From an uncultured Clostridia bacterium (GTDB lineage: Bacteria > Bacillota > Clostridia > Peptostreptococcales > Anaerovoracaceae), in contig CALHKP010000006.1 in NCBI GenBank assembly GCA_938034165.1, positions 1 through 64,000 of the forward strand: DNA of 64,000 bases. The letters are read 5' to 3'. Below, one piece after another: positions 41,189 to 49,666 of the stretch. The notes under the pieces were generated by a model. It was not told the origin of the DNA. It worked only from the letters and a program-made list of their open reading frames with translations, and did not search any database. Position numbers and translations under genes: made by a program. Position 1 is the first letter of the stretch. Each line of letters begins with the position of its first letter.

Positions 41189-43483
41189 ATGCCAATTAAA
41201 CTGCCTAATAACCTGCCGGCGGTCAAAACACTGACAGAGGAGAATGTATTTGTAATGACAGATACAAGGGCCATGACCCAGGACATAAGACCTCTTCAGA
41301 TTTTGATATTGAATCTGATGCCGACCAAAATAGATACAGAAACTCAGCTTACAAGGCTTCTGGGAAATACACCTCTTCAGGTGGAACTAGAACTTTTGCA
41401 GACGAGTACGCACAAATCCCAGAATACATCAGAAGAGCATATGTTTGCATTCTATAAGACCTTTGATGCCATAAAGCAAAAGAATTACGACGGAATGATT
41501 ATAACAGGAGCTCCGGTTGAACTTCTTGAATTTGAGGAAGTTGAATACTGGGACGAGCTTTGTGAAATCATGGAATGGTCAAGAAGTCATGTTCACAGCA
41601 CTTTTCACATCTGCTGGGGTGCACAGGCGGGGCTTTATTACCATTATGGAATCAAAAAACGCAAACTAGACAAGAAACTTTCGGGCGTTTACAAACACAC
41701 TCTTGATTATAAGCATGGAATGCTATTTAGAGGCTTTGATGATGAATTTTATGTACCTCACTCAAGAAACACGACTGTTTATGAGGAGGATGTCCTTGAG
41801 CATGAGGAACTCAGAATCATATCAAAGTCCGACGAGGCGGGTATCTATGCAATCAAATCAAAGGATGACAGACAGATTTTCATAATGGGTCACTCTGAAT
41901 ACGATGCGGAAACCTTGAAAAAAGAATACGAAAGAGACAAAAATGCAGGTCTGAATCCGGAAGTTCCATGCAATTACTTCCCTGATGATGATGACACTAA
42001 GGCACCTTGCGTAAGATGGCGTTCATGCGCTAACCTGCTGTATTCCAACTGGCTTAACTATTTCGTATATCAGTCAACGCCATACGACATAACACAGATA
42101 AAAGACAACAGACTGGATATAGATATAAGAGAAAACGCGGAAACCGTAGTTGCAAAATTCGGCGGAAGCTCACTGGCTGATGCTGTTCAGTTTAAGAAAG
42201 CTGCAGATATAGTGAAGAGCGAAAAGCAGAGAAAATATGTTGTAGTTTCGGCACCGGGAAAGAGATTTTCGGGAGATACAAAAGTTACAGATTACCTTAT
42301 AGAAATTGCAGATGGTAAGGATTCTGAAAAATCGAGAGAAATTCTGGACAAAGTTCTGAATCGTTTCGAAGCAATTCGCATAGGTCTTGATATAGACATG
42401 GATCTTGAGGCTGAATTTGAAAAGATAGAAGAGGGCCTTTCTGTTATACCTGCGGAAAGAAAACGAGATTATATAGTAAGCAGAGGCGAATATCTGAGTG
42501 CAAAGCTGATGGCAAATTATATTGGATATGATTTTGTTGATGCTGCTGAGCTTATAAAATTCGACGAAAAAGGCGAAGTTGACTATCATGAGATTTCTGA
42601 ACGACTGGATGTTTTGACGCAGAATGGAAACGGAAAAGTGATTCCGGGATTTTATGGAAGCGGAGCTGACGGTTTTGTTAAGACCTTTTCAAGAGGAGGT
42701 TCTGACATAACGGGAGCTGTCATAGCTGCTGCAACGGGGGCAGACCTTTATGAAAACTGGACTGATGTTTCAGGCCTTCTCATGGCCAACCCGGAAATAG
42801 TTGAAAATCCTGTGCCTGTATCAGTTGTAACCTACAAGGAACTCAGAGAGCTTTCTTACATGGGTGCTGCCGTGATGCATGAGGATGCAATGTTTCCTGT
42901 GACTCGTCTTGAAATTCCTGTTCAGATTAGGAATACAAACAGACCGCAAGATGATGGCACGCTTATTGTCAAGAATGCAGACTACTTTAGAAGCAGCTTT
43001 GATATATCGGGAATATCCGGCAAAAAAGGCTTTATCAGCATAGTCATAGAAAAGAACAAGCTCAACGAATCAACTGCAATCAGAGAAAACATAATGAAGC
43101 TGTTTGCGGACTACGATGTAAAAATCAGTAATATCTTTGCGGGAATCGATTCTCTCAATATAATAGTAAACAAAACTCAGTTTGCCGGTAGCGACGAGTA
43201 CGAATCAAAGCTTAAGGCTGTAACTCATAGAATAGAAACGGTTTTGGGAGCAAAGGTAACGGTTACAGGCGAAATTGCTCTTATAGGTATAATAGGAAGA
43301 AATCTTGGTACATCACCGGCTGTCGCTGTTAAGGTGCTGAGCGCTTTGGCTGAAAGAGGAATCAATATTAGGCTGATAGACCACGGTTCCGGTAAGATAA
43401 ATATGATGGTTGGAGTTGACGAAAAAGATTATGAAGCTTCGATAAGAGCCATTTATAACCAATTTACGCAAAAGAGACAATAA
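41189..43483 (+). CDS. Homoserine O-acetyltransferase MetA fused to aspartate kinase
   Basis: A 764-residue two-domain protein. Residues about 1-305 are a complete MetA domain: catalytic Cys142 in HICWGAQ, His235 and Glu237 in MGHSEYD, and Glu111 in GAPVELLEF (Glu favours acetyl-CoA; E. coli has Gly). Residues about 318-764 are aspartate kinase: KFGGSS at 323-328, VSRGEYLSAKL, and two C-terminal ACT regions (about 615-764). There is no in-frame Met or ribosome site near the junction, so one polypeptide is expected. It would join the first step of the aspartate pathway with the first methionine-specific step. Upstream metY supports methionine synthesis. Confidence 0.93.
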   Translation: MPIKLPNNLPAVKTLTEENVFVMTDTRAMTQDIRPLQILILNLMPTKIDTETQLTRLLGNTPLQVELELLQTSTHKSQNTSEEHMFAFYKTFDAIKQKNYDGMIITGAPVELLEFEEVEYWDELCEIMEWSRSHVHSTFHICWGAQAGLYYHYGIKKRKLDKKLSGVYKHTLDYKHGMLFRGFDDEFYVPHSRNTTVYEEDVLEHEELRIISKSDEAGIYAIKSKDDRQIFIMGHSEYDAETLKKEYERDKNAGLNPEVPCNYFPDDDDTKAPCVRWRSCANLLYSNWLNYFVYQSTPYDITQIKDNRLDIDIRENAETVVAKFGGSSLADAVQFKKAADIVKSEKQRKYVVVSAPGKRFSGDTKVTDYLIEIADGKDSEKSREILDKVLNRFEAIRIGLDIDMDLEAEFEKIEEGLSVIPAERKRDYIVSRGEYLSAKLMANYIGYDFVDAAELIKFDEKGEVDYHEISERLDVLTQNGNGKVIPGFYGSGADGFVKTFSRGGSDITGAVIAAATGADLYENWTDVSGLLMANPEIVENPVPVSVVTYKELRELSYMGAAVMHEDAMFPVTRLEIPVQIRNTNRPQDDGTLIVKNADYFRSSFDISGISGKKGFISIVIEKNKLNESTAIRENIMKLFADYDVKISNIFAGIDSLNIIVNKTQFAGSDEYESKLKAVTHRIETVLGAKVTVTGEIALIGIIGRNLGTSPAVAVKVLSALAERGINIRLIDHGSGKINMMVGVDEKDYEASIRAIYNQFTQKRQ

Positions 43484-43552
43484 TTTCTTGTGCGAAAAGG
43501 TAGAATATGGTAAAGTAAATAGAGAATTTATAATAAGATAGGGGAGATTGCC

Positions 43553-44749
43553 ATGGAAAGAAGAGTTGGTACTGTGTCCAGAGGAATTCGTTGCCCGATC
43601 ATCAGAGAAGGCGACAATCTGGCAGATATAGTTGTTAACAGTGTAGTTGAAGCGGCAGAAGCTGAGAATTTTGAACTTCATGACCGCGATGTAATTTCTA
43701 TCACAGAATCCATAGTTGCCAGAGCACAGGGTAACTATGCAAGCGTTGATGCTATTGCAAAAGATGTTAAAAATAAATTCGGTGATGATACAGTAGGGGT
43801 TATTTTCCCTATTCTGTCAAGAAACCGTTTCTCAATATGCCTCAGAGGTATTGCAAGAGGCGCAAAGAAGATTGTGCTTATGCTGAGCTACCCAAGTGAC
43901 GAAGTGGGAAATGCACTTGTTACATTGGATCAGATTGACGAAGCAGGTGTCAACCCATACAGTGATGTACTTGACGAAAAGAAGTATCGTGAACTGTTTG
44001 GTGAAAACAAACATACATTTACAGGTGTTGATTATGTTGACTATTACAGTGAAATAATCAGAGCAGAAGGTGCAGAGGTAGAAGTTATCTTTGCAAACCA
44101 TCCGCAGGTAATCCTGAATTACACAAAGAGCGTTTTGACTTGCGACATTCATTCAAGAGTAAGAACTAAGAGACTGCTGAAGGAAGCAGGCGCCGAAAAG
44201 GTATTTGGTCTTGACGATATTCTCAATGTTTCAATTGACGGAAGCGGCTGCAACGAAAAGTATGGTCTTCTGGGATCAAACAAGTCAACTGAAGACTCAG
44301 TTAAACTGTTCCCTCGTGAATGTACAGACCTTGTAGAAGATATCCAGAAGAAGATTCTTGACAAGACAGGCAAATGCGTAGAAGTAATGGTTTACGGAGA
44401 CGGAGCATTCAAAGATCCTGTAGGACAGATTTGGGAATTGGCAGATCCATGCGTTTCAGTTGCAAACACTCCGGGTCTGGAAGGAACACCAAATGAGCTT
44501 AAGCTGAAGTATCTTGCTGATAACGATTTTAAAGATTTATCAGGCGAAGAACTGAAGGCAGCTATTTCAGAAAAAATCAAGACTAAGGCAGATGACCTTG
44601 TAGGTGATATGGTTTCTCAGGGAACTACGCCAAGAAGACTCACTGACCTTATCGGATCACTGTGCGACTTGACAAGCGGTTCCGGAGATAAGGGAACACC
44701 TGTTATTCTCGTTCAGGGATATTTCGACAACTTTACAACAGAAGCATAA
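43553..44749 (+). CDS. CofE-like (coenzyme F420-0:L-glutamate ligase domain) protein
   Basis: A 398-residue protein related to the F420-0:gamma-glutamyl ligase family. DRDVISITESIVARAQGNY (about 43-61) and the later VYGDGAFKDPVGQIWELADP segment (about 281-300) match that fold. Nothing else for F420 synthesis is seen here, and Clostridia generally lack F420. It therefore probably joins glutamate or another amino acid to a different acceptor. GGGGAG precedes the ATG. It stands alone between a promoterless gap and a terminator. Confidence 0.75.
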   Translation: MERRVGTVSRGIRCPIIREGDNLADIVVNSVVEAAEAENFELHDRDVISITESIVARAQGNYASVDAIAKDVKNKFGDDTVGVIFPILSRNRFSICLRGIARGAKKIVLMLSYPSDEVGNALVTLDQIDEAGVNPYSDVLDEKKYRELFGENKHTFTGVDYVDYYSEIIRAEGAEVEVIFANHPQVILNYTKSVLTCDIHSRVRTKRLLKEAGAEKVFGLDDILNVSIDGSGCNEKYGLLGSNKSTEDSVKLFPRECTDLVEDIQKKILDKTGKCVEVMVYGDGAFKDPVGQIWELADPCVSVANTPGLEGTPNELKLKYLADNDFKDLSGEELKAAISEKIKTKADDLVGDMVSQGTTPRRLTDLIGSLCDLTSGSGDKGTPVILVQGYFDNFTTEA

Positions 44750-44758
44750 GAAAAACAG

Positions 44759-44796
44759 CAAGGGTAATGGCAAGGCTCCATTATCCTTGTATTTAT
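44759..44796 (+). terminator. Terminator after the CofE-like gene
   Basis: CAAGG-TAATGG (44759-44770) pairs with CCATTA-CCTTG (44778-44789) with one mismatch, followed by TATTTATAT. Confidence 0.8.
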
Positions 44797-44911
44797 ATGG
44801 GGAGGAAGTTATCGAGAATTCCGTAGAAAACGAGATAAAATGAAGAAGGGAAAACTTTTTAGGACTAGAGGAAACTTTTTTAAAAAAGTTAACAGAAAAT
44901 TGAAAAAAGAC

Positions 44912-44940
44912 TTGCTTTTTGGAAAAAGAGGGTCTATAAT
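44912..44940 (+). promoter_or_regulatory. Strong promoter of a candidate non-coding RNA
   Basis: TTGCTT (44912-44917), a 17-base spacer and a perfect TATAAT (44935-44940), with no coding sequence in the following 400 bases. Confidence 0.8.
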
Positions 44941-44946
44941 AAGCTT

Positions 44947-45210
44947 AACAAAACAAAAGAACAACAGTTAGTACAACTAAGGCAATCGGGAAAGATTTTT
45001 TAGCAGTATGAGAGAGTTGTTCGTTTTGAAAAAATATAACGTTATAATGTTAAACCTAGTAACGAGAAGAAAGGGGTGAGTCCACCAGAAGTGTTAGAAG
45101 AACAGAAGAAATAATGTCAGTTGATTTTACGGGTCAGGTTATCAGAGAATGTGTGGCGCACAGAAACCTAGACAGGAGGATTTAAAGTCAACTGGCATTA
45201 TTGTTTTTTT
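44947..45210 (+). ncRNA. Candidate structured non-coding RNA, about 264 nt
   Basis: A gene-free transcript bounded by a strong promoter and a terminator. From 5' to 3' it can form: an outer stem CAAAAG-AACAAC (about 44953-44964) with GTTGTTC-GTTTTG (45016-45028); CGTTA with TAACG (about 45040-45064); GGTG-AGTC-CACC (about 45075-45086); and a 15-bp closing stem (45110-45124 with 45188-45202, one G-U pair) enclosing GTC-GGTT/AACC-GAC and TGTG/CACA pairs, followed by seven T. No known family could be assigned by eye. raiA-type RNA or 6S are possibilities to test. Confidence 0.65.
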
Positions 45211-45369
45211 GACAAAAAATGTCGGTGCGGGAGGCAGTCGATGCAGATATAAAATTTGTGAGTTAATGACTTATGTCAAAAATTTAATAGGAATATATTT
45301 ATTACCCCTTACTTTTTTTATTTTATTTGATATAATAATCTTTGGAACAAAAAGCTAAGGAGTTTTTTT

Positions 45370-45816
45370 ATGCAGATATTAGACAGAATAGACAGCTGCA
45401 ATGGATGTTCAGCATGTATTGTTGGCTGCAAAGAATTTTCAATAAAAATGGTTTTGGACGAAAACGGCAACAAGAAGCCTGTTATAAACGAAAACGGCTG
45501 CAACAAATGCAATAATTGTCTGCTATATTGTCCTGTATTTAATCCGGTAGAACTTCCTGAGTTTGAGGATTTTTACGAATACAATGACGAATATTATCAG
45601 AGAGAAATGCCTAAGGTTTACAGACAGACTATGAGAACACTGAAAGAAGGAACAGCTACTTCTTTTGCAGGTCCTCTTTGTCAGATTGCCGGACTCAAAT
45701 CTCTTATGGGAGACAGACTGAGCCACAATCTTGAACTGTATCCGATGTTTTGTGATATAGATAATCCTGTAAGACCGGAATGTGCAGACTGCAAGTTCTG
45801 GAGAAAAGACAAATAA
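45370..45816 (+). CDS. 4Fe-4S ferredoxin-type protein
   Basis: A 148-residue protein with two iron-sulfur motifs near the N terminus: CNGCSACIVGC (about 11-21) and CNKCNNCLLYCP (about 45-56). The C-terminal half (about 70-148) is acidic, with a further Cys pair in ECADCKFW (about 137-144) and no known fold I recognise. It shares its stop with the start of the formyl-THF cyclo-ligase gene (TAATG), so the two are coupled. Its redox partner is unknown. Confidence 0.83.
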   Translation: MQILDRIDSCNGCSACIVGCKEFSIKMVLDENGNKKPVINENGCNKCNNCLLYCPVFNPVELPEFEDFYEYNDEYYQREMPKVYRQTMRTLKEGTATSFAGPLCQIAGLKSLMGDRLSHNLELYPMFCDIDNPVRPECADCKFWRKDK

Positions 45817-46373
45817 TGATGTCGGTTAAGGAACAGAAGAAGGCTCTTCGTGCCGAGATGAAAAAAAGAGCAGAAAATTTCACTTCGGATTACAGAAAGC
45901 GAGCGTCTGAGGACATATGCAGACAGGTCACAGAGAACTCAGAGTTTCAGCAGGCAGAAAAAGTATTTTTGTTTGCAGGAGCTTTTGGTGAACCGGATAC
46001 TTCGGAAATTATCTCGTATGCCCTTGAAGGGGGCAAGACTGTAGCTCTTCCCCTTTGTTTCAAAGGTGGGGTTATGGAGGCAAGAATCATCAATTCCATG
46101 AATGAACTTGAGCCGGGGATGTTTGGGATTATGGAACCCCCGAAGGACTCAAGAGTGATGGAGCCTTCTGATATTGACTTTGTTCTGATGCCTTGTGTGG
46201 CGGCTTCGCCGGCAGGTGAGAGATTGGGTCACGGAATGGGTTATTATGACAGATTTCTGGAAGACAGCGCAGCATATAAGTTGATGGTCTGCCCGGATTT
46301 ATTTTTGCAGGAGGGAATACCTGTGGAAGAGTTTGATTTGAGAGCGGATTGTGTTATAACCAACCGAAAGTAA
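45816..46373 (+). CDS. 5-formyltetrahydrofolate cyclo-ligase
   Basis: ATP-dependent enzyme that returns 5-formyl-THF to 5,10-methenyl-THF. The C-terminal signature GERLGHGMGYYDRFLE (about 143-158) and the N-terminal KKALRAEMKKR are typical, as is the length of 185 residues. The start is ATG 45816, overlapping the stop of the ferredoxin-like gene; an upstream in-frame TTG has no support. Confidence 0.92.
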   Translation: MMSVKEQKKALRAEMKKRAENFTSDYRKRASEDICRQVTENSEFQQAEKVFLFAGAFGEPDTSEIISYALEGGKTVALPLCFKGGVMEARIINSMNELEPGMFGIMEPPKDSRVMEPSDIDFVLMPCVAASPAGERLGHGMGYYDRFLEDSAAYKLMVCPDLFLQEGIPVEEFDLRADCVITNRK

Positions 46374-46443
46374 GTTTGAGTATGTTAATTTAGTAGGAAA
46401 CGTCCTATTTAGTTATATTGTATATTTGAAAGGAGATATATAC

Positions 46444-47262
46444 ATGGCAGATTGTAATCACGATTGCGGTTCATGCAGTGCAAACTGTGGTGAAAGACAG
46501 GAAAATCCAGGCATCCAGAAAGCACCTATGAACGGCATGTCAAATGTAAAAAAAGTTATAGGTGTAGTGAGCGGTAAAGGTGGAGTTGGTAAATCATCAG
46601 TTACATCAATGCTGGCAGTTGCTGCAGCAGCAAAGGGTCTTAAGGTAGGTATCTTGGATGCTGATATTACAGGTCCTTCAATTCCTAAGGCTTTCGGAAT
46701 CAAAGAAAAGGCTCAGGGAAATGATACAATGATTCTTCCTGTTATGACAGATATGGGAATCAAAGTTATGTCAATCAACCTTCTTCTCGAAGACGAGACA
46801 GATCCTGTTGTATGGAGAGGTCCTATCCTTGGCGGAGTTGTTGAACAGTTCTGGAGCGATGTAGTATGGGGAGATATCGATGTTATGTTCGTTGATATGC
46901 CACCGGGAACAGGCGACGTTGCACTTACTGTATATCAGTCACTTCCTGTTGATGGTCTCGTAATCGTAACTTCACCTCAGGAACTGGTTTCAATGATCGT
47001 AGAAAAAGCTGTTAAGATGGCAGATATGATGAACATTCCAGTTAAGGGAATCGTAGAAAACATGTCATACTTCAAGTGTCCTGACTGCGGCGAAGAACAC
47101 AAAATCTTTGGAGAAAGCCATATTGATGAAATAGCATCAAAATATGACATTCCTGTTGTTGCAAAGCTGCCTATGGATTCAGCTGTTGCAAGAGCATGTG
47201 ACCTTGGAGAAGTTGAAGAATACAGAGCATCAGAACTTGATGAATTGATTGCAAGTCTGTAA
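46444..47262 (+). CDS. Mrp/NBP35-family iron-sulfur carrier ATPase
   Basis: A 272-residue P-loop protein that carries or assembles iron-sulfur clusters. The N terminus has the clostridial Cys cluster CNHDCGSCSANC (about 4-15). The deviant Walker A is SGKGGVGKSS (about 43-52), with GILDADITGPSIPKAFG after it and the CxxC pair in YFKCPDCGEEH (about 213-223). ATG 46444 follows AAAGGAG. A terminator follows. This fits the large iron-sulfur demand suggested by other genes in the window. Confidence 0.93.
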   Translation: MADCNHDCGSCSANCGERQENPGIQKAPMNGMSNVKKVIGVVSGKGGVGKSSVTSMLAVAAAAKGLKVGILDADITGPSIPKAFGIKEKAQGNDTMILPVMTDMGIKVMSINLLLEDETDPVVWRGPILGGVVEQFWSDVVWGDIDVMFVDMPPGTGDVALTVYQSLPVDGLVIVTSPQELVSMIVEKAVKMADMMNIPVKGIVENMSYFKCPDCGEEHKIFGESHIDEIASKYDIPVVAKLPMDSAVARACDLGEVEEYRASELDELIASL

Positions 47263-47285
47263 TATTCAAATAAGATGTATTTAAT

Positions 47286-47310
47286 GAGAGGGTTTTTCCC
47301 TCTCTTTTTT
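47286..47310 (+). terminator. Terminator after mrp
   Basis: GAGAGGG (47286-47292) pairs with CCCTCTC (47298-47304), followed by TTTTTT. Confidence 0.93.
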
Positions 47311-47329
47311 GTCAAAATTGCAGAATCGG

Positions 47330-47358
47330 TTGCGGTCTGATACATAAAATAGTATTAT
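47330..47358 (+). promoter_or_regulatory. Promoter of the alcohol dehydrogenase gene
   Basis: TTGCGG (47330-47335), a 17-base spacer and TATTAT (47353-47358). Confidence 0.65.
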
Positions 47359-47388
47359 TTAGTGTAGGGATAAATGAGGGAGGACATC

Positions 47389-48594
47389 ATGAATATTATA
47401 AAAAAAGCAGGATACAGAACTATAGAATATTCACTGCTGATAGGCCAGAAGTTTTTGAATTACGGAGTGCCTGAGCTTCTGGAAGGTGAGGATGCAATCA
47501 GAGAGCTTCCGAAGGAAATGAGAAAAGCGGGCATAAGCAAGGCTATGGCTGTTGCCGGAAAGACCGTTTCCACAAACGGAATAATGGACGGCTTTTTTAA
47601 AGCTTCAGAAGAGTGCGGGCTTGAGGTTGTGCTTTTTGATGGCGCGCTGCCTAATCCTACAATAGAAAATGTAGAGGATGCAGTGAAAAAATATAATGAG
47701 ACGGGCTGCCAAGCGTTTGTTGCTTTTGGCGGAGGTTCTTCTATGGACTGCGCCAAGATTGCGGCTGCACGAGTTTCCAATCCAAACAAGTCTGTAGAGG
47801 CCATGGGAGGATCTCTTAAGGTGAGAAAAAAGGCTCAACCTATATATGCTGTCCCTACGACTGCAGGTACAGGCTCAGAGGCTACAATAGCAGCGGTAGT
47901 TGTAAATACTCAAACAGAACATAAGTACAGTGTAAACGATCCAAAGCTTTTGCCTGTTATGGCTGTGCTGGATCCTAAGCTCACTGTTTCCATGCCAAAA
48001 TCAGTTACAGCAGCAACAGGTATGGATGCGCTGACTCATGCTGTAGAGGCATATACAAATAATTTCGGTTCGAAATTTGCAAACGAAAAGGCAAAGGAAG
48101 CCGTAAAATTTATCTTTGATAATGTGCAGAAGGCTTATGACGATGGAGAAAATCTTGAAGCGAGAGCAAATATGCTTAGGGCATCATGGTATGCCGGAAT
48201 CGCTTTTACAAGAAACTGCGTGGGATATGTTCATGCACTAGGCCATCCTCTTGGAGCAAAATATAATGTAGCTCACGGAAAAGCTATGGCTGCGATTTTG
48301 CCTATTGTACTGAGAGAATACGGCAGCACAATAACCGAAAAACTTGCGGATTTGGGAGAACTGGTTGGCTTCAGAGGTAATTCACGAGCTGAGGTTGCCG
48401 GAAAGTTTGTACAGGCAATAGAAGACATGAACGAATATATGGGAATTCCGAAATCATTTCCGGAGATAGAAGAAAAGGATATAGAACAGATGGCTGCATA
48501 TGCCTTTGCAGAGGCCAACAAGACATATCCTGTACCGGAGCTGTGGACAATGGAACATATAGAAAAAATGTATCTTAAGATAAAAGGAAACTAG
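47389..48594 (+). CDS. Iron-containing alcohol dehydrogenase
   Basis: A 401-residue group III alcohol dehydrogenase, which interconverts an aldehyde and an alcohol with NAD(P)H. The nucleotide loop is FGGGSSMDCAK (about 110-120). The metal ligands are in TGMDALTHAVEAY and HALGHPLGAKYNVAHGKA. The start is ATG 47389 after GGGAGGA, five codons inside a longer frame. Substrate unknown, as neighbouring genes do not point to one. Confidence 0.9.
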   Translation: MNIIKKAGYRTIEYSLLIGQKFLNYGVPELLEGEDAIRELPKEMRKAGISKAMAVAGKTVSTNGIMDGFFKASEECGLEVVLFDGALPNPTIENVEDAVKKYNETGCQAFVAFGGGSSMDCAKIAAARVSNPNKSVEAMGGSLKVRKKAQPIYAVPTTAGTGSEATIAAVVVNTQTEHKYSVNDPKLLPVMAVLDPKLTVSMPKSVTAATGMDALTHAVEAYTNNFGSKFANEKAKEAVKFIFDNVQKAYDDGENLEARANMLRASWYAGIAFTRNCVGYVHALGHPLGAKYNVAHGKAMAAILPIVLREYGSTITEKLADLGELVGFRGNSRAEVAGKFVQAIEDMNEYMGIPKSFPEIEEKDIEQMAAYAFAEANKTYPVPELWTMEHIEKMYLKIKGN

Positions 48595-48612
48595 ATTAAA
48601 AGGAGAAATAAT

Positions 48613-49581
48613 TTGATTTATTTAGGTTATTTAGTATCGGTTGCTATAGTTATAATTTTGGCTGTCAATGCCGCAAGATATGCAAATATGCTTGACAGAA
48701 ATTCGAAGTTGGCAGGTGCATTCATCGGTGCTGTCATACTTGCTGTTGTTACATCAATGCCTGAATTTTTCACAAGCATTTCGGCCGTTACTGTATTTAA
48801 TATGCCGGATTTTCCGGCAGGGAACATTTTGGGAAGCAATATATTCAATCTTGTTATTGTTTCTGCTGCAATACTTATTTACAGAAAGAAATTTTCGAAA
48901 GCGAAAATTTCCGGAATATATATAAGGGTAGGAGTTATTTTGCTTGTTATGTATGCTCTGGTTGCTTCTGTTTTCGGAGATATAATAACTCTCAAAATAG
49001 GACATGCCAGTGTTATGTCGCCGATTATAATCGTAGTATATCTAATTGTTATTGCATATATTGCGCATGCTCATGATGATGTTGCAGACGAATCGGCACT
49101 GAAGTATATTGCTTCGATTGAATGTCCTCTTGAGGCAAAGCAGGCCATGACAAGACTTGTGATTACAGGACTTCTTCTGATTCTGGCAAGTGCTGCCATG
49201 ACATATACGGCAGGTCTCATAACTATAGAATGGGGAATCGAAGGCGGATTTGCGGGAGCTATCTTCCTTGGAATTGCAACTTCTGTACCGGAGTTGGCTT
49301 CTTTGATAACCCTCTTCAGAGTTAAGAATTACGATATCGCCATCGGAAGCATGGTGGGAAGCAATGTATTTAACTTCTCAATTCTTGCTCTTGCGGATAT
49401 AATCTGCAGAGAAAATATGTACCTGGTGGGTCAGGCAAAGACTCCCGTAATGGTAATAACAGGAATAATCACTACAGCGATATTCCTGTTTATGCTGATG
49501 GAAAGAAAACACAGCAAAAAAATTGAAGTTGTGTGCCCGGTTCTCATACTGGTATGCTACGCTGCATTTTTCTTTATATAA
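48613..49581 (+). CDS. Sodium/calcium exchanger-family (CaCA) membrane protein
   Basis: A 322-residue protein with about ten helices arranged as an inverted duplication. Each half has the alpha repeat: AVVTSMPEFFTSISAV...GNILGSNIFNL (about 40-79) and GIATSVPELASLITL...GSMVGSNVFNF (about 219-257). The start is TTG 48613 after AGGAG. The family exports calcium or exchanges other cations for sodium or protons. The exact ion is not certain. Confidence 0.88.
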   Translation: MIYLGYLVSVAIVIILAVNAARYANMLDRNSKLAGAFIGAVILAVVTSMPEFFTSISAVTVFNMPDFPAGNILGSNIFNLVIVSAAILIYRKKFSKAKISGIYIRVGVILLVMYALVASVFGDIITLKIGHASVMSPIIIVVYLIVIAYIAHAHDDVADESALKYIASIECPLEAKQAMTRLVITGLLLILASAAMTYTAGLITIEWGIEGGFAGAIFLGIATSVPELASLITLFRVKNYDIAIGSMVGSNVFNFSILALADIICRENMYLVGQAKTPVMVITGIITTAIFLFMLMERKHSKKIEVVCPVLILVCYAAFFFI

Positions 49582-49666
49582 TGTATGACCAAAACCGTTT
49601 GCAGGCGGTTTTTCGGCTGCACAGTCTGTAGCCGGCAAATATAAGTGGAAAGGTTAGAGGTGAAAA

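Noticed and set aside
45149..45358. Short open frame in the 45 kb gene-free region
   Set aside because: It overlaps the hairpin and terminator of the RNA candidate and has no ribosome site.
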